A stretch of DNA of 64,000 nucleotides from Paraglaciecola arctica BSs20135 (lineage in GTDB: Bacteria > Pseudomonadota > Gammaproteobacteria > Enterobacterales > Alteromonadaceae). A program made the position numbers and the translations under genes. The notes below the pieces were generated by a model that was given only the letters and a program-made list of their open reading frames with translations, was not told the origin of the DNA and made no database searches. Where the stretch lies: contig NZ_BAEO01000002.1 of the NCBI RefSeq assembly GCF_000314995.1, forward strand, positions 1 to 64,000, given 5' to 3'. Below are positions 7,873 through 16,230 of the stretch, in pieces. Position 1 is the stretch's first letter. Every line of letters begins with the position of its first letter.

Positions 7873-8970
7873 CTAAAGCAACACTAAATCATCGCGATGA
7901 ACAACAGCTTCACCGAACGAGTAGCCTAAAGTAGCTTCTATTTTTTGGCTGTTGAGACCCTGAATGGCCTTTAAATCACTGGCACTATACTGCACTAACC
8001 CTTTGGCAATTACTTTGTTTTCAAAATTAATATTCACGGCTTCACCTGATTTAAATTGACCACTGACGCTTGTGATACCAGAGGGCAATAATGATGCACC
8101 TTTTTCTAGTAGTGCTAGTTTGGCACCTTGATCAACTTCAATTAGCCCCGTGACTTTTAAGGTGTGCCTTAACCAATTGTCTCTAGCTTTCACTAAACTC
8201 TTGTTGGGAATAAATAAAGAACCGGGTGACTGCCCTTTAGCCAATGCCTCAAATACAATGGGATCTCGACCATTAACTATCAAGGTTTGAATACCCGAAT
8301 CTACACATTTTTGTGCGGCTTGAATTTTAGTATACATACCACCCGTGCCCATATCACTGCCAGCACCACCAGCTAATTGGTAAATGCTTGCATCTATATT
8401 GGTGATTTCTGGAATCAGTTGCGCATTGGGGTTTACCCTTGGATCGGCATCATAGAGTCCATTAATATCGGAACAAATAATCAAGGTATCTGCCTCTGCG
8501 ACTAACGCCGTATAAGCTGCCAGATTATCGTTATCACCTACTTTTAGTTCATTAATTGCCACAGTGTCATTTTCGTTGACTATGGGTAAGGCATGATTTT
8601 TTAATAGTTCTCGCAAGGTGTTTTTGATGTTTACGTAGCGAGTACGGTTATGTAAATCATCAGCAGTAAGCAAGATTTGCGCACAATCACAATCGAACAG
8701 ACTCGACCAATTAGCCATCATGTGGATTTGCCCTATTGCCGCCATAGCTTGTTTTTCAGCAATAGATGGACGATGTTTAAAGGCAATTTTACCCTTTCCA
8801 GCGGCAACACTGCCTGAAGAGACCAAAACCACCTCTTTTCCTTGTTTACGACTTTCACTTATAAACGTTGCAATATGTCTAAGATACTCTTGACTGCATT
8901 GATTATCATTAGGAGCAATTAGGCTACTACCTACTTTAATTACTGCTCGTTTCCAGCTGATCTTGGTCAT
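7873..8970 (-). CDS. proB: glutamate 5-kinase
   Basis: Catalyses ATP-dependent phosphorylation of L-glutamate, the first and normally proline-inhibited step of proline synthesis. It has 365 residues: an amino-acid-kinase domain (about 1-260) with VIKVGSSLIA at the N-terminus, NENDTVAINELKVGDNDNLAA near 140-160 and GTGGMYTKIQAA near 210, then a C-terminal PUA domain (about 275-360). PUA-containing ProB is the E. coli-type enzyme. First gene of the proB-proA-HAD operon; a PUA domain in ProB is linked in other bacteria to feedback and tetramer control. Confidence 0.97.
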   Translation of the reverse strand: MTKISWKRAVIKVGSSLIAPNDNQCSQEYLRHIATFISESRKQGKEVVLVSSGSVAAGKGKIAFKHRPSIAEKQAMAAIGQIHMMANWSSLFDCDCAQILLTADDLHNRTRYVNIKNTLRELLKNHALPIVNENDTVAINELKVGDNDNLAAYTALVAEADTLIICSDINGLYDADPRVNPNAQLIPEITNIDASIYQLAGGAGSDMGTGGMYTKIQAAQKCVDSGIQTLIVNGRDPIVFEALAKGQSPGSLFIPNKSLVKARDNWLRHTLKVTGLIEVDQGAKLALLEKGASLLPSGITSVSGQFKSGEAVNINFENKVIAKGLVQYSASDLKAIQGLNSQKIEATLGYSFGEAVVHRDDLVLL

Positions 8971-9232
8971 TACTTACCTCATTACATTACAAGGCTAGAG
9001 TACGACAAAACACTGCATAAACAAGCCAATGTAGTTATAAGCTATGATCGAAAATAAGCGCATTAGGATAAATTCATATAAAAATAAGGGTTTTGGGGGT
9101 AAAATCGAAGCCGAACTAGGGTAATTCGATTAGTTAGAGAAAGAATTACCCAATTATTTATAATAAAATGGTTAGCTGAGATAAATAAATAATAAATAGC
9201 TGCAGCTAATATTAAAACAATCAGGGAACATA

Positions 9233-11704
9233 ATGCTTAATAGACTTATAACGATAGCATTGCTGTCACTTGCCGCCTTTGCTTCTGCCAATGCGTCAAT
9301 AAACCAAACTAAAGGTGATTTTGAAGATAAGTTTCGTCAACTAGATGAATCATTGCCTACCCCTAATGTCTACCGCAACGCAGCGGGTGAACCCGGCCAT
9401 GCGTATTGGCAACAGCAGGTAGATTACAAAATCAAAGCTAAGTTAGACGAAGAAAAACGTCGAATTGAAGCCAGCCAAGACATTACCTATCACAATAATT
9501 CGCCTGATACCCTCAAATATCTTTGGATGCAATTGGAGCAGAATAAGTTTCGTAATGACTCTATGTCTGCCATGACAACCACTTTTGGCGGCATCGGTAA
9601 TCGTGGACCAGCAACCTCAACTGCCTCTAGCGGTAAAGCAGCACAACTTAGTTTAGGCGCATTACGCCGCCAACAGTTTACTGACGACAATGTATTGGGT
9701 TTTGACATTCAATCGGTTAAAGACAGTAATGGTAGGATCCTTAAACATACTATAGTCGGTACCAATATGCGCATCGACTTATCTGCTCCTCTTAAGCCAG
9801 GTAAACAAGTCGAATTTTCTATCGATTATGCCTTCAATATTGTAGAAGAAGACGCGGTATCAGCTCGTTCTGGTTACGAACATTTTCCTGATGACGAACG
9901 AGAAGGCGGTAACGACATATTCTTGTTAGCTCAATGGTTCCCACGTTTACATGCCTATACTGATTACGAAGCTTGGACTAACAAAGAGTTTATCGGCCGC
10001 GGTGAATTTACCTTGGAATTCGGTAACTATGACGTTGAATTAACAGTCCCTGCCGACCATATTGTTAGTTCTACTGGTGAATTACAAAACCCAAAAAGCG
10101 TTTTGACATCTACCCAACGTAAACGTTTAAAAGAAGCAGAAAAAGCGGATCGCATCGTATTTGTTGTCACTGAAGAAGAAGCCTTAGAAAACGAAAAAGA
10201 AGGCACCGATAAATCTAAAACATGGAAATTCAGCGCTAAAAACGTACGGGACTTTGCATGGGCTTCATCTCGTAAGTTTATGTGGGATGCTCGAGGACAT
10301 CAACAAGGTGGTAATGATCAACCTTTGGTTATGGCGATGTCTTTTTATCCAAAAGAAGGTGGCGAATTATGGCAGAAGTATTCTACCGAAGCCGTGATCC
10401 AAACATTAGAAGTCTATAGTCGTTTTTCTTTTGACTACCCTTATCCAGTAGCCCAATCAGTCAATGGCCCGGTGGGCGGCATGGAATATCCAATGATCAC
10501 CTTCAATGGTCCTCGCACTGAATTGCAAGACGATGGCAGCCGTACCTATTCACAAGCCGAAAAACGTTTCTTAATTGGTGTGGTTATCCATGAAGTTGGG
10601 CATATTTACTTTCCTATGGTCGTTAACTCAGATGAACGTCAATGGACTTGGATGGATGAAGGCCTAAACAGCTTTTTGGACGGCGTAGCAGGGCGAGAAT
10701 GGGATCCAACTATTCCTTGGGGAGTAGAGCCTCGCGATATCGTTAGTTATATGAAATCCACTAATCAAGTGCCTATTATGACTCAGTCAGATAGCGTATT
10801 ACGTTTAGGCCCAAATGCTTATGGCAAACCTGCTGTTGCATTAAATATATTGCGCGAGACCTTATTAGGTCGTGAATTATTCGACTTTGCCTTTAAAGAA
10901 TACGCACAGCGCTGGAAATTCAAACGCCCAACTCCTTCAGACTTTTTCCGTACTATGGAAGAAGCCTCAGGCGTTGATTTAGATTGGTTTTGGCGCGGTT
11001 GGTTTTACAGCACGGATCACGTGGACATCTCAATAGATAAAATTTCTAAGTTGCGCCTGGATACTAAGGATCCTGATATCGATTTTAACCGTTTACGTCA
11101 GGAAGAATTAGACAAACCTATGTCTTTAACCGACGAACGTAATAAAGCTGAAGGCAAAAAACTATGGGTTGAACGTTTCCCAGATATCACTGACTTCTAC
11201 GACGAAAATGACAGGTTTACTGTTACTAACAAAGAACGTAACTCTTACCAGAAGTTCTTAAAGAAGTTAGACCCATGGGAAAAAATCGCCTTAGAACGCG
11301 CAGTTAAAGAAGATAAAAATTATTACGTATTAGAGTTTTCCAATAAAGGGGGCTTGGTGATGCCAATCATCTTAGAGCTAACTTTTGCTGATGGCACTAA
11401 AGAAAATCAATATATCCCTGCTGAAATTTGGCGCCGTACGCCTAAAGCCGTGAATAAAATGATAATCACTGACAAAGACAAAGAGTTGGTTAGTGTCACT
11501 GTAGATCCTCGCTGGGAAACCGCTGATGTCAATGTGGATAACAACCATTACCCACGTCAAATTATCCCGTCACGTATCGAAGCTTATAAATCCAAAGATA
11601 GCACCAAAAAAGTATCTAGAGATATTATGCAAGACATTAAGACTGAGCTAAAAACAGACGATGACGAAGATGACAAAGAAGGCGACAAAGACAACAATGA
11701 ATAA
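9233..11704 (+). CDS. secreted M1 family metallopeptidase
   Basis: An 823-residue zinc aminopeptidase-like protein with a signal peptide (residues 1-22, cleavage near ASANA-S). The gluzincin site is clear: HEVGH at 453-457, then Glu476 in WMDEGLN, giving HExxH-18-E. GGMEYP at 415-420 replaces the GAMEN exopeptidase motif, so true aminopeptidase activity is uncertain. The N-terminal beta domain spans about 50-330. The C-terminal 200 residues form an uncharacterised beta region. The last 30 residues are very acidic and Lys-rich, a probable disordered tail. A ribosome-binding site (AGGGA) lies 6 bases before the ATG. The gene overlaps the DUF6702 gene by 8 bases. Confidence 0.9.
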   Translation: MLNRLITIALLSLAAFASANASINQTKGDFEDKFRQLDESLPTPNVYRNAAGEPGHAYWQQQVDYKIKAKLDEEKRRIEASQDITYHNNSPDTLKYLWMQLEQNKFRNDSMSAMTTTFGGIGNRGPATSTASSGKAAQLSLGALRRQQFTDDNVLGFDIQSVKDSNGRILKHTIVGTNMRIDLSAPLKPGKQVEFSIDYAFNIVEEDAVSARSGYEHFPDDEREGGNDIFLLAQWFPRLHAYTDYEAWTNKEFIGRGEFTLEFGNYDVELTVPADHIVSSTGELQNPKSVLTSTQRKRLKEAEKADRIVFVVTEEEALENEKEGTDKSKTWKFSAKNVRDFAWASSRKFMWDARGHQQGGNDQPLVMAMSFYPKEGGELWQKYSTEAVIQTLEVYSRFSFDYPYPVAQSVNGPVGGMEYPMITFNGPRTELQDDGSRTYSQAEKRFLIGVVIHEVGHIYFPMVVNSDERQWTWMDEGLNSFLDGVAGREWDPTIPWGVEPRDIVSYMKSTNQVPIMTQSDSVLRLGPNAYGKPAVALNILRETLLGRELFDFAFKEYAQRWKFKRPTPSDFFRTMEEASGVDLDWFWRGWFYSTDHVDISIDKISKLRLDTKDPDIDFNRLRQEELDKPMSLTDERNKAEGKKLWVERFPDITDFYDENDRFTVTNKERNSYQKFLKKLDPWEKIALERAVKEDKNYYVLEFSNKGGLVMPIILELTFADGTKENQYIPAEIWRRTPKAVNKMIITDKDKELVSVTVDPRWETADVNVDNNHYPRQIIPSRIEAYKSKDSTKKVSRDIMQDIKTELKTDDDEDDKEGDKDNNE

Positions 11705-12197
11705 GATTGTTTTCTGGGCAATAGGAACGCTGCTGTTTGCAGCGTTCTCTCTGTCAGCCCACCAACAAAAAACGGCAATTAGCACTGTGTTGTTTAACCC
11801 GCGTACCGAAAATATCGAAATCATGCACCGTTTTAGGGTGCATGATGCGGAACATGCAGTAAAAGAAATATTTGGTAAAGATGCGGATATCATTGACTCA
11901 AAAAAGACCCAACAACAGTTTGGTGACTATGTTAATCAGCGCTTTAATTTGTTTGATAGTGATAAGCAACCACTACCACTAAAAATGGTGGGAGTTGAAC
12001 TAGATGGCAAATTTTTATGGGTATACCAAGAAACCACACAACCTACCAAATTAGACAATATGACAATCCGTCATAACGCCCTACGTGATCTTTGGCCAGA
12101 GCAAATCAATACCATTAACGTTGAAGGTAAAGGCAAATTACAAACACTAACTTTTGCCGATTCAGTTGAACTTCTAACATTAAAATTTGAACACTAA
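11697..12197 (+). CDS. DUF6702 family exported protein
   Basis: A 166-residue protein with a signal peptide (residues 1-21, ending LSAHQ). The mature part matches DUF6702 in pattern: a beta-strand-rich opening (HQQKTAISTVLFNPRTENIE), a middle segment ending FGDYVNQRFNLFD, then KMVGVELDGKFLWVYQE. Its function is unknown. The chosen ATG at 11697 overlaps the final codons of the M1 peptidase gene, so the two are translationally coupled and the protein may serve the peptidase in the periplasm; this is inferred from context. An in-frame upstream start at 11661 would remove the signal peptide from the N-terminus and is rejected. Confidence 0.8.
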   Translation: MNKIVFWAIGTLLFAAFSLSAHQQKTAISTVLFNPRTENIEIMHRFRVHDAEHAVKEIFGKDADIIDSKKTQQQFGDYVNQRFNLFDSDKQPLPLKMVGVELDGKFLWVYQETTQPTKLDNMTIRHNALRDLWPEQINTINVEGKGKLQTLTFADSVELLTLKFEH

Positions 12198-12213
12198 CAA
12201 TCCTCTAACAAAG

Positions 12214-12254
12214 CTGATTTAGATCAATATGTGCTTTTGATAATTGTCTAAAAT
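12214..12254 (+). promoter_or_regulatory. FNR-like site and -10 element
   Basis: CTGATTTAGATCAA at 12214-12227 matches the FNR/Anr consensus TTGAT-N4-ATCAA at nine of ten defined positions. A -10-like TAAAAT lies at 12249-12254. The centre-to-centre distance is about 31 bp, which is the geometry of a class II FNR-dependent promoter, with a start near 12261. This is a prediction from spacing and motif only. Confidence 0.5.
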
Positions 12255-12289
12255 CACCTCTGATAAAAAGTTATTTAACAGAGGTGATT
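12252..12289 (+). promoter_or_regulatory. perfect inverted repeat covering a ribosome-binding site
   Basis: AATCACCTCTG at 12252-12262 and its exact reverse complement at 12279-12289 are separated by 16 A/T-rich bases. The right arm contains AGAGGTGA, the ribosome-binding site of the 40-residue protein starting at 12293. If transcribed in full, the stem would hide that site. If transcription starts near 12261, the repeat would instead be a DNA operator. Confidence 0.6.
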
Positions 12290-12292
12290 CAT

Positions 12293-12415
12293 ATGTGGGA
12301 TCTAATATTACACGACCCGGTCGCTTGGGGCTCCATCCTTGGCATTGGTATAATGGTGGCTATGGCTGCTTATTATGTCTATTTGTTTATCCATAATACT
12401 AAAGATGATCTTTAA
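12293..12415 (+). CDS. 40-residue single-span membrane protein
   Basis: A small gene with a strong ribosome-binding site (AGAGGTGA, 5 bases before the ATG) and no overlap with neighbours. The peptide begins MWDLILHDPVAWGS, has one hydrophobic span (about residues 13-33) and ends with the charged tail HNTKDDL. It resembles the small unnamed inner-membrane proteins common in Alteromonadales and Shewanella, perhaps the DUF3149 group, but I cannot confirm the family. The upstream FNR-like box suggests induction at low oxygen. No respiratory genes are adjacent, so no partner can be named. Confidence 0.7.
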   Translation: MWDLILHDPVAWGSILGIGIMVAMAAYYVYLFIHNTKDDL

Positions 12416-12636
12416 AGGTTAAAGTCTTATCTAGCACAAGCAATTAGCAGGACTGCCAATTAAAAAAAGGCAGTGTACTCACACTTTCACAAATATAGAT
12501 GACTAGGCACGGCCTTTGAGACCTAGCTCTATATAACTCGGTTTGATCAATAAAGAGCTAGATACGTAAGTGACTAAAGCTTGTATTGAAGCCAACTTGC
12601 AACTAATGCACTTCAGTCTATGGCATAAGGAACATA
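12416..12636. other. noncoding gap with two inverted repeats
   Basis: No plausible gene was found. Two stem-forming repeats are visible: ACTGCC/GGCAGT at 12452-12457 and 12469-12474, with an A-rich loop, a possible weak terminator for the 40-residue protein; and a perfect 8-bp repeat CTAGCTCT/AGAGCTAG at 12523-12530 and 12554-12561, 23 bases apart, of unknown role, possibly an operator for the downstream DUF6868 gene. Confidence 0.4.
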
Positions 12637-12888
12637 ATGATGATCACACTTGAGCAACTAACTGAATTACTCGGATGGGCATCAATTTTAAATATTGGAA
12701 TATTACTCTTCGCTAGCATAATGCTAGTTTTAATGAGGTCGTTCATTACCTCCATTCATAGCAAAATGTTCGGTATTCCAGAAAACGAGCTAGCCATTGT
12801 TTACTTTAATTATTTAGCAAATTACAAAACTCTATCTTTTGTATTCACCATTGCACCATACCTAGCGCTTAAAATAATGGGCCAATAA
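12637..12888 (+). CDS. DUF6868 family small membrane protein
   Basis: An 83-residue protein with two hydrophobic segments (about 14-35 and 65-80) joined by a loop containing HSKMFGIPENELAIVYFNYLANYK. The pattern TELLGWASILNIGILLF at the start and FTIAPYLALKIMG at the end matches DUF6868, a family of small inner-membrane proteins of unknown function. AGGA lies 7 bases before the ATG. It stands alone between two short unrelated genes, so the context gives no functional clue. Confidence 0.78.
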   Translation: MMITLEQLTELLGWASILNIGILLFASIMLVLMRSFITSIHSKMFGIPENELAIVYFNYLANYKTLSFVFTIAPYLALKIMGQ

Positions 12889-12941
12889 AGTCCATAATGA
12901 ATAATCAAAGTAACAACAATCTTTAAACTCTACTTCTGTTC

Positions 12942-12970
12942 TTGAGCGCTAATTCTATATTGTCTACAAT
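12942..12970 (+). promoter_or_regulatory. sigma-70 promoter of the DUF3297 gene
   Basis: TTGAGC at 12942-12947 and TACAAT at 12965-12970 are separated by 17 bp, a good sigma-70 match, with a start about 25 bases before the ATG at 13001. The region also holds GCGCTA/TAGCGC and TATTGT/ACAATA inverted repeats that overlap the spacer and -10 box, a possible operator. Confidence 0.55.
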
Positions 12971-13000
12971 AGCGCACTTTTATTAAATCAGGTCATCAAC

Positions 13001-13249
13001 ATGAACGATACTAAGTCGTTACCCGCTTTACCGGATCGCCTTTCGAGTAATCCTCGTAGCCCACATCATGTGGAAGAAATTTTCGAGCATAACATTGGAA
13101 TACGCTTAAACGGCAAAGAACGCATTAATGTAGAGGAATATTGTATCAGTGAAGGTTGGGTGAAAATCCCCTCTCCTAAAGCGTTGGATCGCCGAGGACA
13201 ACCTCTACTGATGACTTTAAAAGGCACCGTTGAAGCCTTTTATAGCTAA
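13001..13249 (+). CDS. DUF3297 family protein
   Basis: An 82-residue soluble protein that matches DUF3297 along its whole length: PDRLSSNPRSPHHVEE, then GIRLNGKERINVEEYCISEGWVKI, then LDRRGQPLLMTLKGTVE near the C-terminus. The family is widespread in proteobacteria, usually as a single small gene, and has no known function; a glutathione peroxidase label found in some databases is not supported by anything visible here. It ends in a strong hairpin. Confidence 0.88.
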   Translation: MNDTKSLPALPDRLSSNPRSPHHVEEIFEHNIGIRLNGKERINVEEYCISEGWVKIPSPKALDRRGQPLLMTLKGTVEAFYS

Positions 13250-13280
13250 CCAGTCAACCTGAATCAGGTTAACTGGTTTT
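13248..13280 (+). terminator. rho-independent terminator after the DUF3297 gene
   Basis: A long stem, AACCAGT then AACCTG paired with CAGGTT then AACTGGTT, with a single C bulge or mismatch and a 4-base loop, followed by TTTT on the plus strand. The left arm begins inside the stop codon of the DUF3297 gene. Confidence 0.75.
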
Positions 13281-13337
13281 GCCCACAGGAAGTTAAATGG
13301 GCATATAACAAATAACAGTGGAGCTATATTCCGGAAT

Positions 13338-13940
13338 TCAGCGATTTATAGCTTCATAACCCCAAGGTTCGGCAGGGGCTGATATTGCCTTAGTCAAATC
13401 AAAGTCGACTCTAAACTCTCTTCCTTCACGCACTAATCGATATGAAAACTTATCTGGGTAGATATAAATTTGCCAAGTATTGGTGATAGATTGCGGTAGA
13501 CCATGCTGAGCAAATAATTCTATTGAGTATTGGTCGACAGGGAAAGATTGAATTTGGTCGTAACCTGCGTCCAGTGTATGTCCACCATACATAGTAACAG
13601 GATCATCGGAGCCATCTTTATGGCGGTGATCATGTTTTAGACTTAAACCACTCCCGGTTTTTTTAATAATCCATGTGCGGGATGCATTGTCTCCCACATA
13701 AAAGGGAATTTGTAATTCAGTTTGGTTGCACTTGCGTAAAAACATAACCAATTTATTATCGAATGCAGCGCTAGGCTGGTTATCTACTGCAACTTTTCCC
13801 TCGAAAGCTTTGCCACAATGCTCTGCAATACTAGAGAAAAAAGCATCATGAGTAGGAATTGAGACTAAAGGAGCCTCCCTAGATAAGGCCGCACTACTAA
13901 GGAAGATAAAGGAAAATATCAGCCCTTTGTTTATATCCAT
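13338..13940 (-). CDS. conserved secreted protein of unknown function
   Basis: A 200-residue protein with a signal peptide (residues 1-20, ALSREA region). The mature part has conserved-looking blocks: HCGKAFEGKV, MFLRKCNQTELQIPFYVGDN, SRTWIIKKTGSGLSLKHDHR, DPVTMYGGHT, and YRLVREGREFRVDFDLT at the end. Two cysteines (about positions 42 and 70) could form a disulfide. The repeated pattern, His-rich KHDHRHKDG and MYGG, is shared by a family of bacterial secreted proteins I recognise but cannot name. No catalytic triad or metal motif is evident. It stands alone, convergent with the DUF3297 gene. Confidence 0.7.
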   Translation of the reverse strand: MDINKGLIFSFIFLSSAALSREAPLVSIPTHDAFFSSIAEHCGKAFEGKVAVDNQPSAAFDNKLVMFLRKCNQTELQIPFYVGDNASRTWIIKKTGSGLSLKHDHRHKDGSDDPVTMYGGHTLDAGYDQIQSFPVDQYSIELFAQHGLPQSITNTWQIYIYPDKFSYRLVREGREFRVDFDLTKAISAPAEPWGYEAINR

Positions 13941-13978
13941 TTAGTCATTCTTCTTATTAGTTTTTGCTTATCAATAGA

Positions 13979-14011
13979 AAGCCTGCCTTTAAAAACAAAA
14001 TAAGCAGGCTT
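13979..14011 (-). terminator. possible terminator of the sterol desaturase-like gene
   Basis: A perfect 8-bp inverted repeat AAGCCTGC/GCAGGCTT (13979-13986/14004-14011) with a 17-base A-rich loop lies 8 bases after the stop of the minus-strand gene and is followed by a short T-rich stretch on that strand. The large loop makes it weaker than a typical intrinsic terminator. Confidence 0.45.
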
Positions 14012-14018
14012 CCACAAG

Positions 14019-15251
14019 CTAATTAAGAGCCTTAATCATAGACTCTGGAGTGTTGATAATGTCTTGCTTCTTGAATAATAAAAACAAACCGTTAATCAAG
14101 ATGCTTATTCCTAATGTCCATTCAATCCATACAGGCAATGGATAAATTATTAGCGTTATTATAATGAGTGCGAATTTTATCCATTCTAAATAAATAGCTA
14201 GCGGGTTATTTTCCAACACTAAACCAGCAGAAATACTGCAATAAAACACAAAGAGCACAACCAAAACTTGCTCTGCTAAAGTAAAGTCTGCAATGTTCAT
14301 AATTAGTAGCAAACCAATAAACACAATCAATGAATACTGTAAAACGCTATATAATTTGTTAGTCATAGTCAGTTGAATATCAAACTTTTTAAATTTAGTC
14401 AGATCAACTTTAGCCAGAGGATAGTTTTGCTCAACATCGGCAGGGCGCCAACCGGTGCGCTTAAACCAAATAAGAAATTTATCTTGCCAACGTTTTGCGT
14501 GCCAACAGTCTTTGCCTAGCTGCGCATAAACATGTACGTTGGCCCACAGCGGATTCCAACTTTTCAAAGCTTTTCGAATACCATATATAGGTGGGTCTTC
14601 ATCTAATTCTTCTTGGAATGAACCAAACAACCTATCCCAAAGTATGAACACTCCACCATAGTTACGATCAATATAGATTTGGTTTTGCGCATGATGAACA
14701 CGATGATTTGACGGAGTAACAAACACCCATTCATACCAACCCAACTTGGGAATATGCCGAGTGTGGACCCAAAATTGATAGATGAGGTTTAATGAGCCTA
14801 CAGTAATTAATACCAAAGGTTCAAACCCCAATATGGCCATAGGTAGGTAAAAAATCCAACTGAAAAAGCTACTGCCACTTTGCCGTAAAGCCGTGGTTAA
14901 GTTATATTCTTCACTTGAATGATGCACCACATGGGCAGCCCACAAAATATTCATTTCGTGGCCTAGACGGTGATTCCAGTAGTAACAAAAATCATAAAGC
15001 ACAAACGCAGTCAGCCACATCCACCAGTTCGATGGCATGTGAAATAAAGCCATCTGCTCATAAGCCACCACATAAATGGTTAGTGGGACTAACAGCTTAA
15101 TTATGCCAGCCATTCTGCTCAACACACCTGCTGTTAGGCTATTAATACTGTCATTTACACGGTAATAATCAGTACCTTTAGCTTTTTCTAACAACACTTC
15201 GATAACAATCAGCAGGAAAAAAAACGGAACTGCATATAAAATAATATTCAC
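14019..15251 (-). CDS. sterol desaturase / fatty acid hydroxylase family protein
   Basis: A 410-residue membrane di-iron enzyme. The eight-His clusters of the fatty acid hydroxylase superfamily are visible: NHRLGHEMN, then HVVHHSSEEYN, and later NHRVHHAQN, all in the first 200 residues between membrane segments. The remaining about 200 residues add a linker and four or five further hydrophobic segments, longer than minimal members. The reaction is probably O2-dependent hydroxylation or desaturation of a lipid in the inner membrane; the exact substrate cannot be told. The gene has its own promoter region, divergent from the DUF3014 gene. Confidence 0.87.
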   Translation of the reverse strand: MNIILYAVPFFFLLIVIEVLLEKAKGTDYYRVNDSINSLTAGVLSRMAGIIKLLVPLTIYVVAYEQMALFHMPSNWWMWLTAFVLYDFCYYWNHRLGHEMNILWAAHVVHHSSEEYNLTTALRQSGSSFFSWIFYLPMAILGFEPLVLITVGSLNLIYQFWVHTRHIPKLGWYEWVFVTPSNHRVHHAQNQIYIDRNYGGVFILWDRLFGSFQEELDEDPPIYGIRKALKSWNPLWANVHVYAQLGKDCWHAKRWQDKFLIWFKRTGWRPADVEQNYPLAKVDLTKFKKFDIQLTMTNKLYSVLQYSLIVFIGLLLIMNIADFTLAEQVLVVLFVFYCSISAGLVLENNPLAIYLEWIKFALIIITLIIYPLPVWIEWTLGISILINGLFLLFKKQDIINTPESMIKALN

Positions 15252-15429
15252 ATTACTTCCACATGTCTTAAGTTAGGTTAACAACACAATCAGTTTAATT
15301 GCCTATTAATGGTCAGTCCAGTTAAGAATACAATTACAGTATTTTACACTCTGCGCGTATCATTTAGATTGAATTTTGAGTAGGCTGAAGTGTCCAAGTA
15401 ATTAAAGACATTTAGTTAATAGGAAAATC

Positions 15430-16230
15430 ATGAGCGAAGAATCAAAAAAATCGTTAGTTCCGCATTTCACTATAGGTGCAATAGTTTTGGCTATAGTTTT
15501 AGCAGTTGTGTTTTGGCCCAGCGAACCTGAGCCTGAACCAGTCATTGTGATGCCTGAACCGCCTGTCATTATCGAGCCAGTTATTGAAGAACAGCCTACT
15601 ATGCTCATTCCAGAGCCTGTAGTAGAACAACCTGAGCCAGAAATTATCCCCGAGCCAGAGCCATTAGATATAAGTGACGGTACGATTAAGACCAAATTAT
15701 TAACTTTATCGGACTATGACACTTTCGCACGTTTACTGATTAATGACGCACTACTAGAGCGCTTCGTTATAATGACCAATACCTTAGCTGAGGATGGAAT
15801 AGCGGCTAACAACAGAATATTAGTTAAGCCAGAAAAACCATTTCGCACTTACAGGCAAGCCGATAAAGAATGGATAGACCCTGCTAGTTTTAAACGTTAT
15901 GCGCCTTACGTTGAAGTGCTTGAGTCTCTCGAAACAGCATCATTATTGCAGCTATATCAAGAATACAAACCGGCCATTGAAAAAATATTTTCTGAAATTG
16001 GTAGCCCTTCTGACAACTTTGAAGAAAAACTTAAAGACGCAATTGACGTTTTGTTAGATACCCCTGAAGTGCCTTTCCCGGTTGAAGTGTATACCGAAAG
16101 CGTAATGTTCAAGTTTAAAGATACTCAACTTGAGTCTTTAACTGCACCTCAAAAGCAATTGTTGCGTACTGGTCCTGAAAACATGCGCCGCATTAAAGCT
16201 AAATTGCGTGAAATAAAAGAAACACTTTAA
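15430..16230 (+). CDS. DUF3014 domain-containing membrane-anchored protein
   Basis: A 266-residue protein with a short cytoplasmic N-terminus, one membrane span (about residues 11-29, HFTIGAIVLAIVLAVVFW), then a 45-residue Pro/Glu-rich periplasmic spacer made of repeated PEP and EPV units, and a DUF3014 domain from about residue 80 to the end (signature FVIMTNTLAEDGIAANNRI and FRTYRQADKEWIDPASFKRY). The rigid spacer suggests reach across the periplasm, but the role is unknown. Its stop codon overlaps the start of the DUF1285 gene, so the two are cotranslated. Confidence 0.88.
   Translation: MSEESKKSLVPHFTIGAIVLAIVLAVVFWPSEPEPEPVIVMPEPPVIIEPVIEEQPTMLIPEPVVEQPEPEIIPEPEPLDISDGTIKTKLLTLSDYDTFARLLINDALLERFVIMTNTLAEDGIAANNRILVKPEKPFRTYRQADKEWIDPASFKRYAPYVEVLESLETASLLQLYQEYKPAIEKIFSEIGSPSDNFEEKLKDAIDVLLDTPEVPFPVEVYTESVMFKFKDTQLESLTAPQKQLLRTGPENMRRIKAKLREIKETL

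Noticed and set aside
11648-11893. Minus-strand frames over the acidic tail and DUF6702 gene
   Set aside because: They are antisense products of acidic codons (Ser/Leu-rich) with no ribosome-binding site; the plus-strand genes explain the region.
15402-15695. Gly/Ser-rich repeat frame antisense to the DUF3014 gene
   Set aside because: It is the reverse reading of the Pro/Glu spacer codons, not a real repeat protein.
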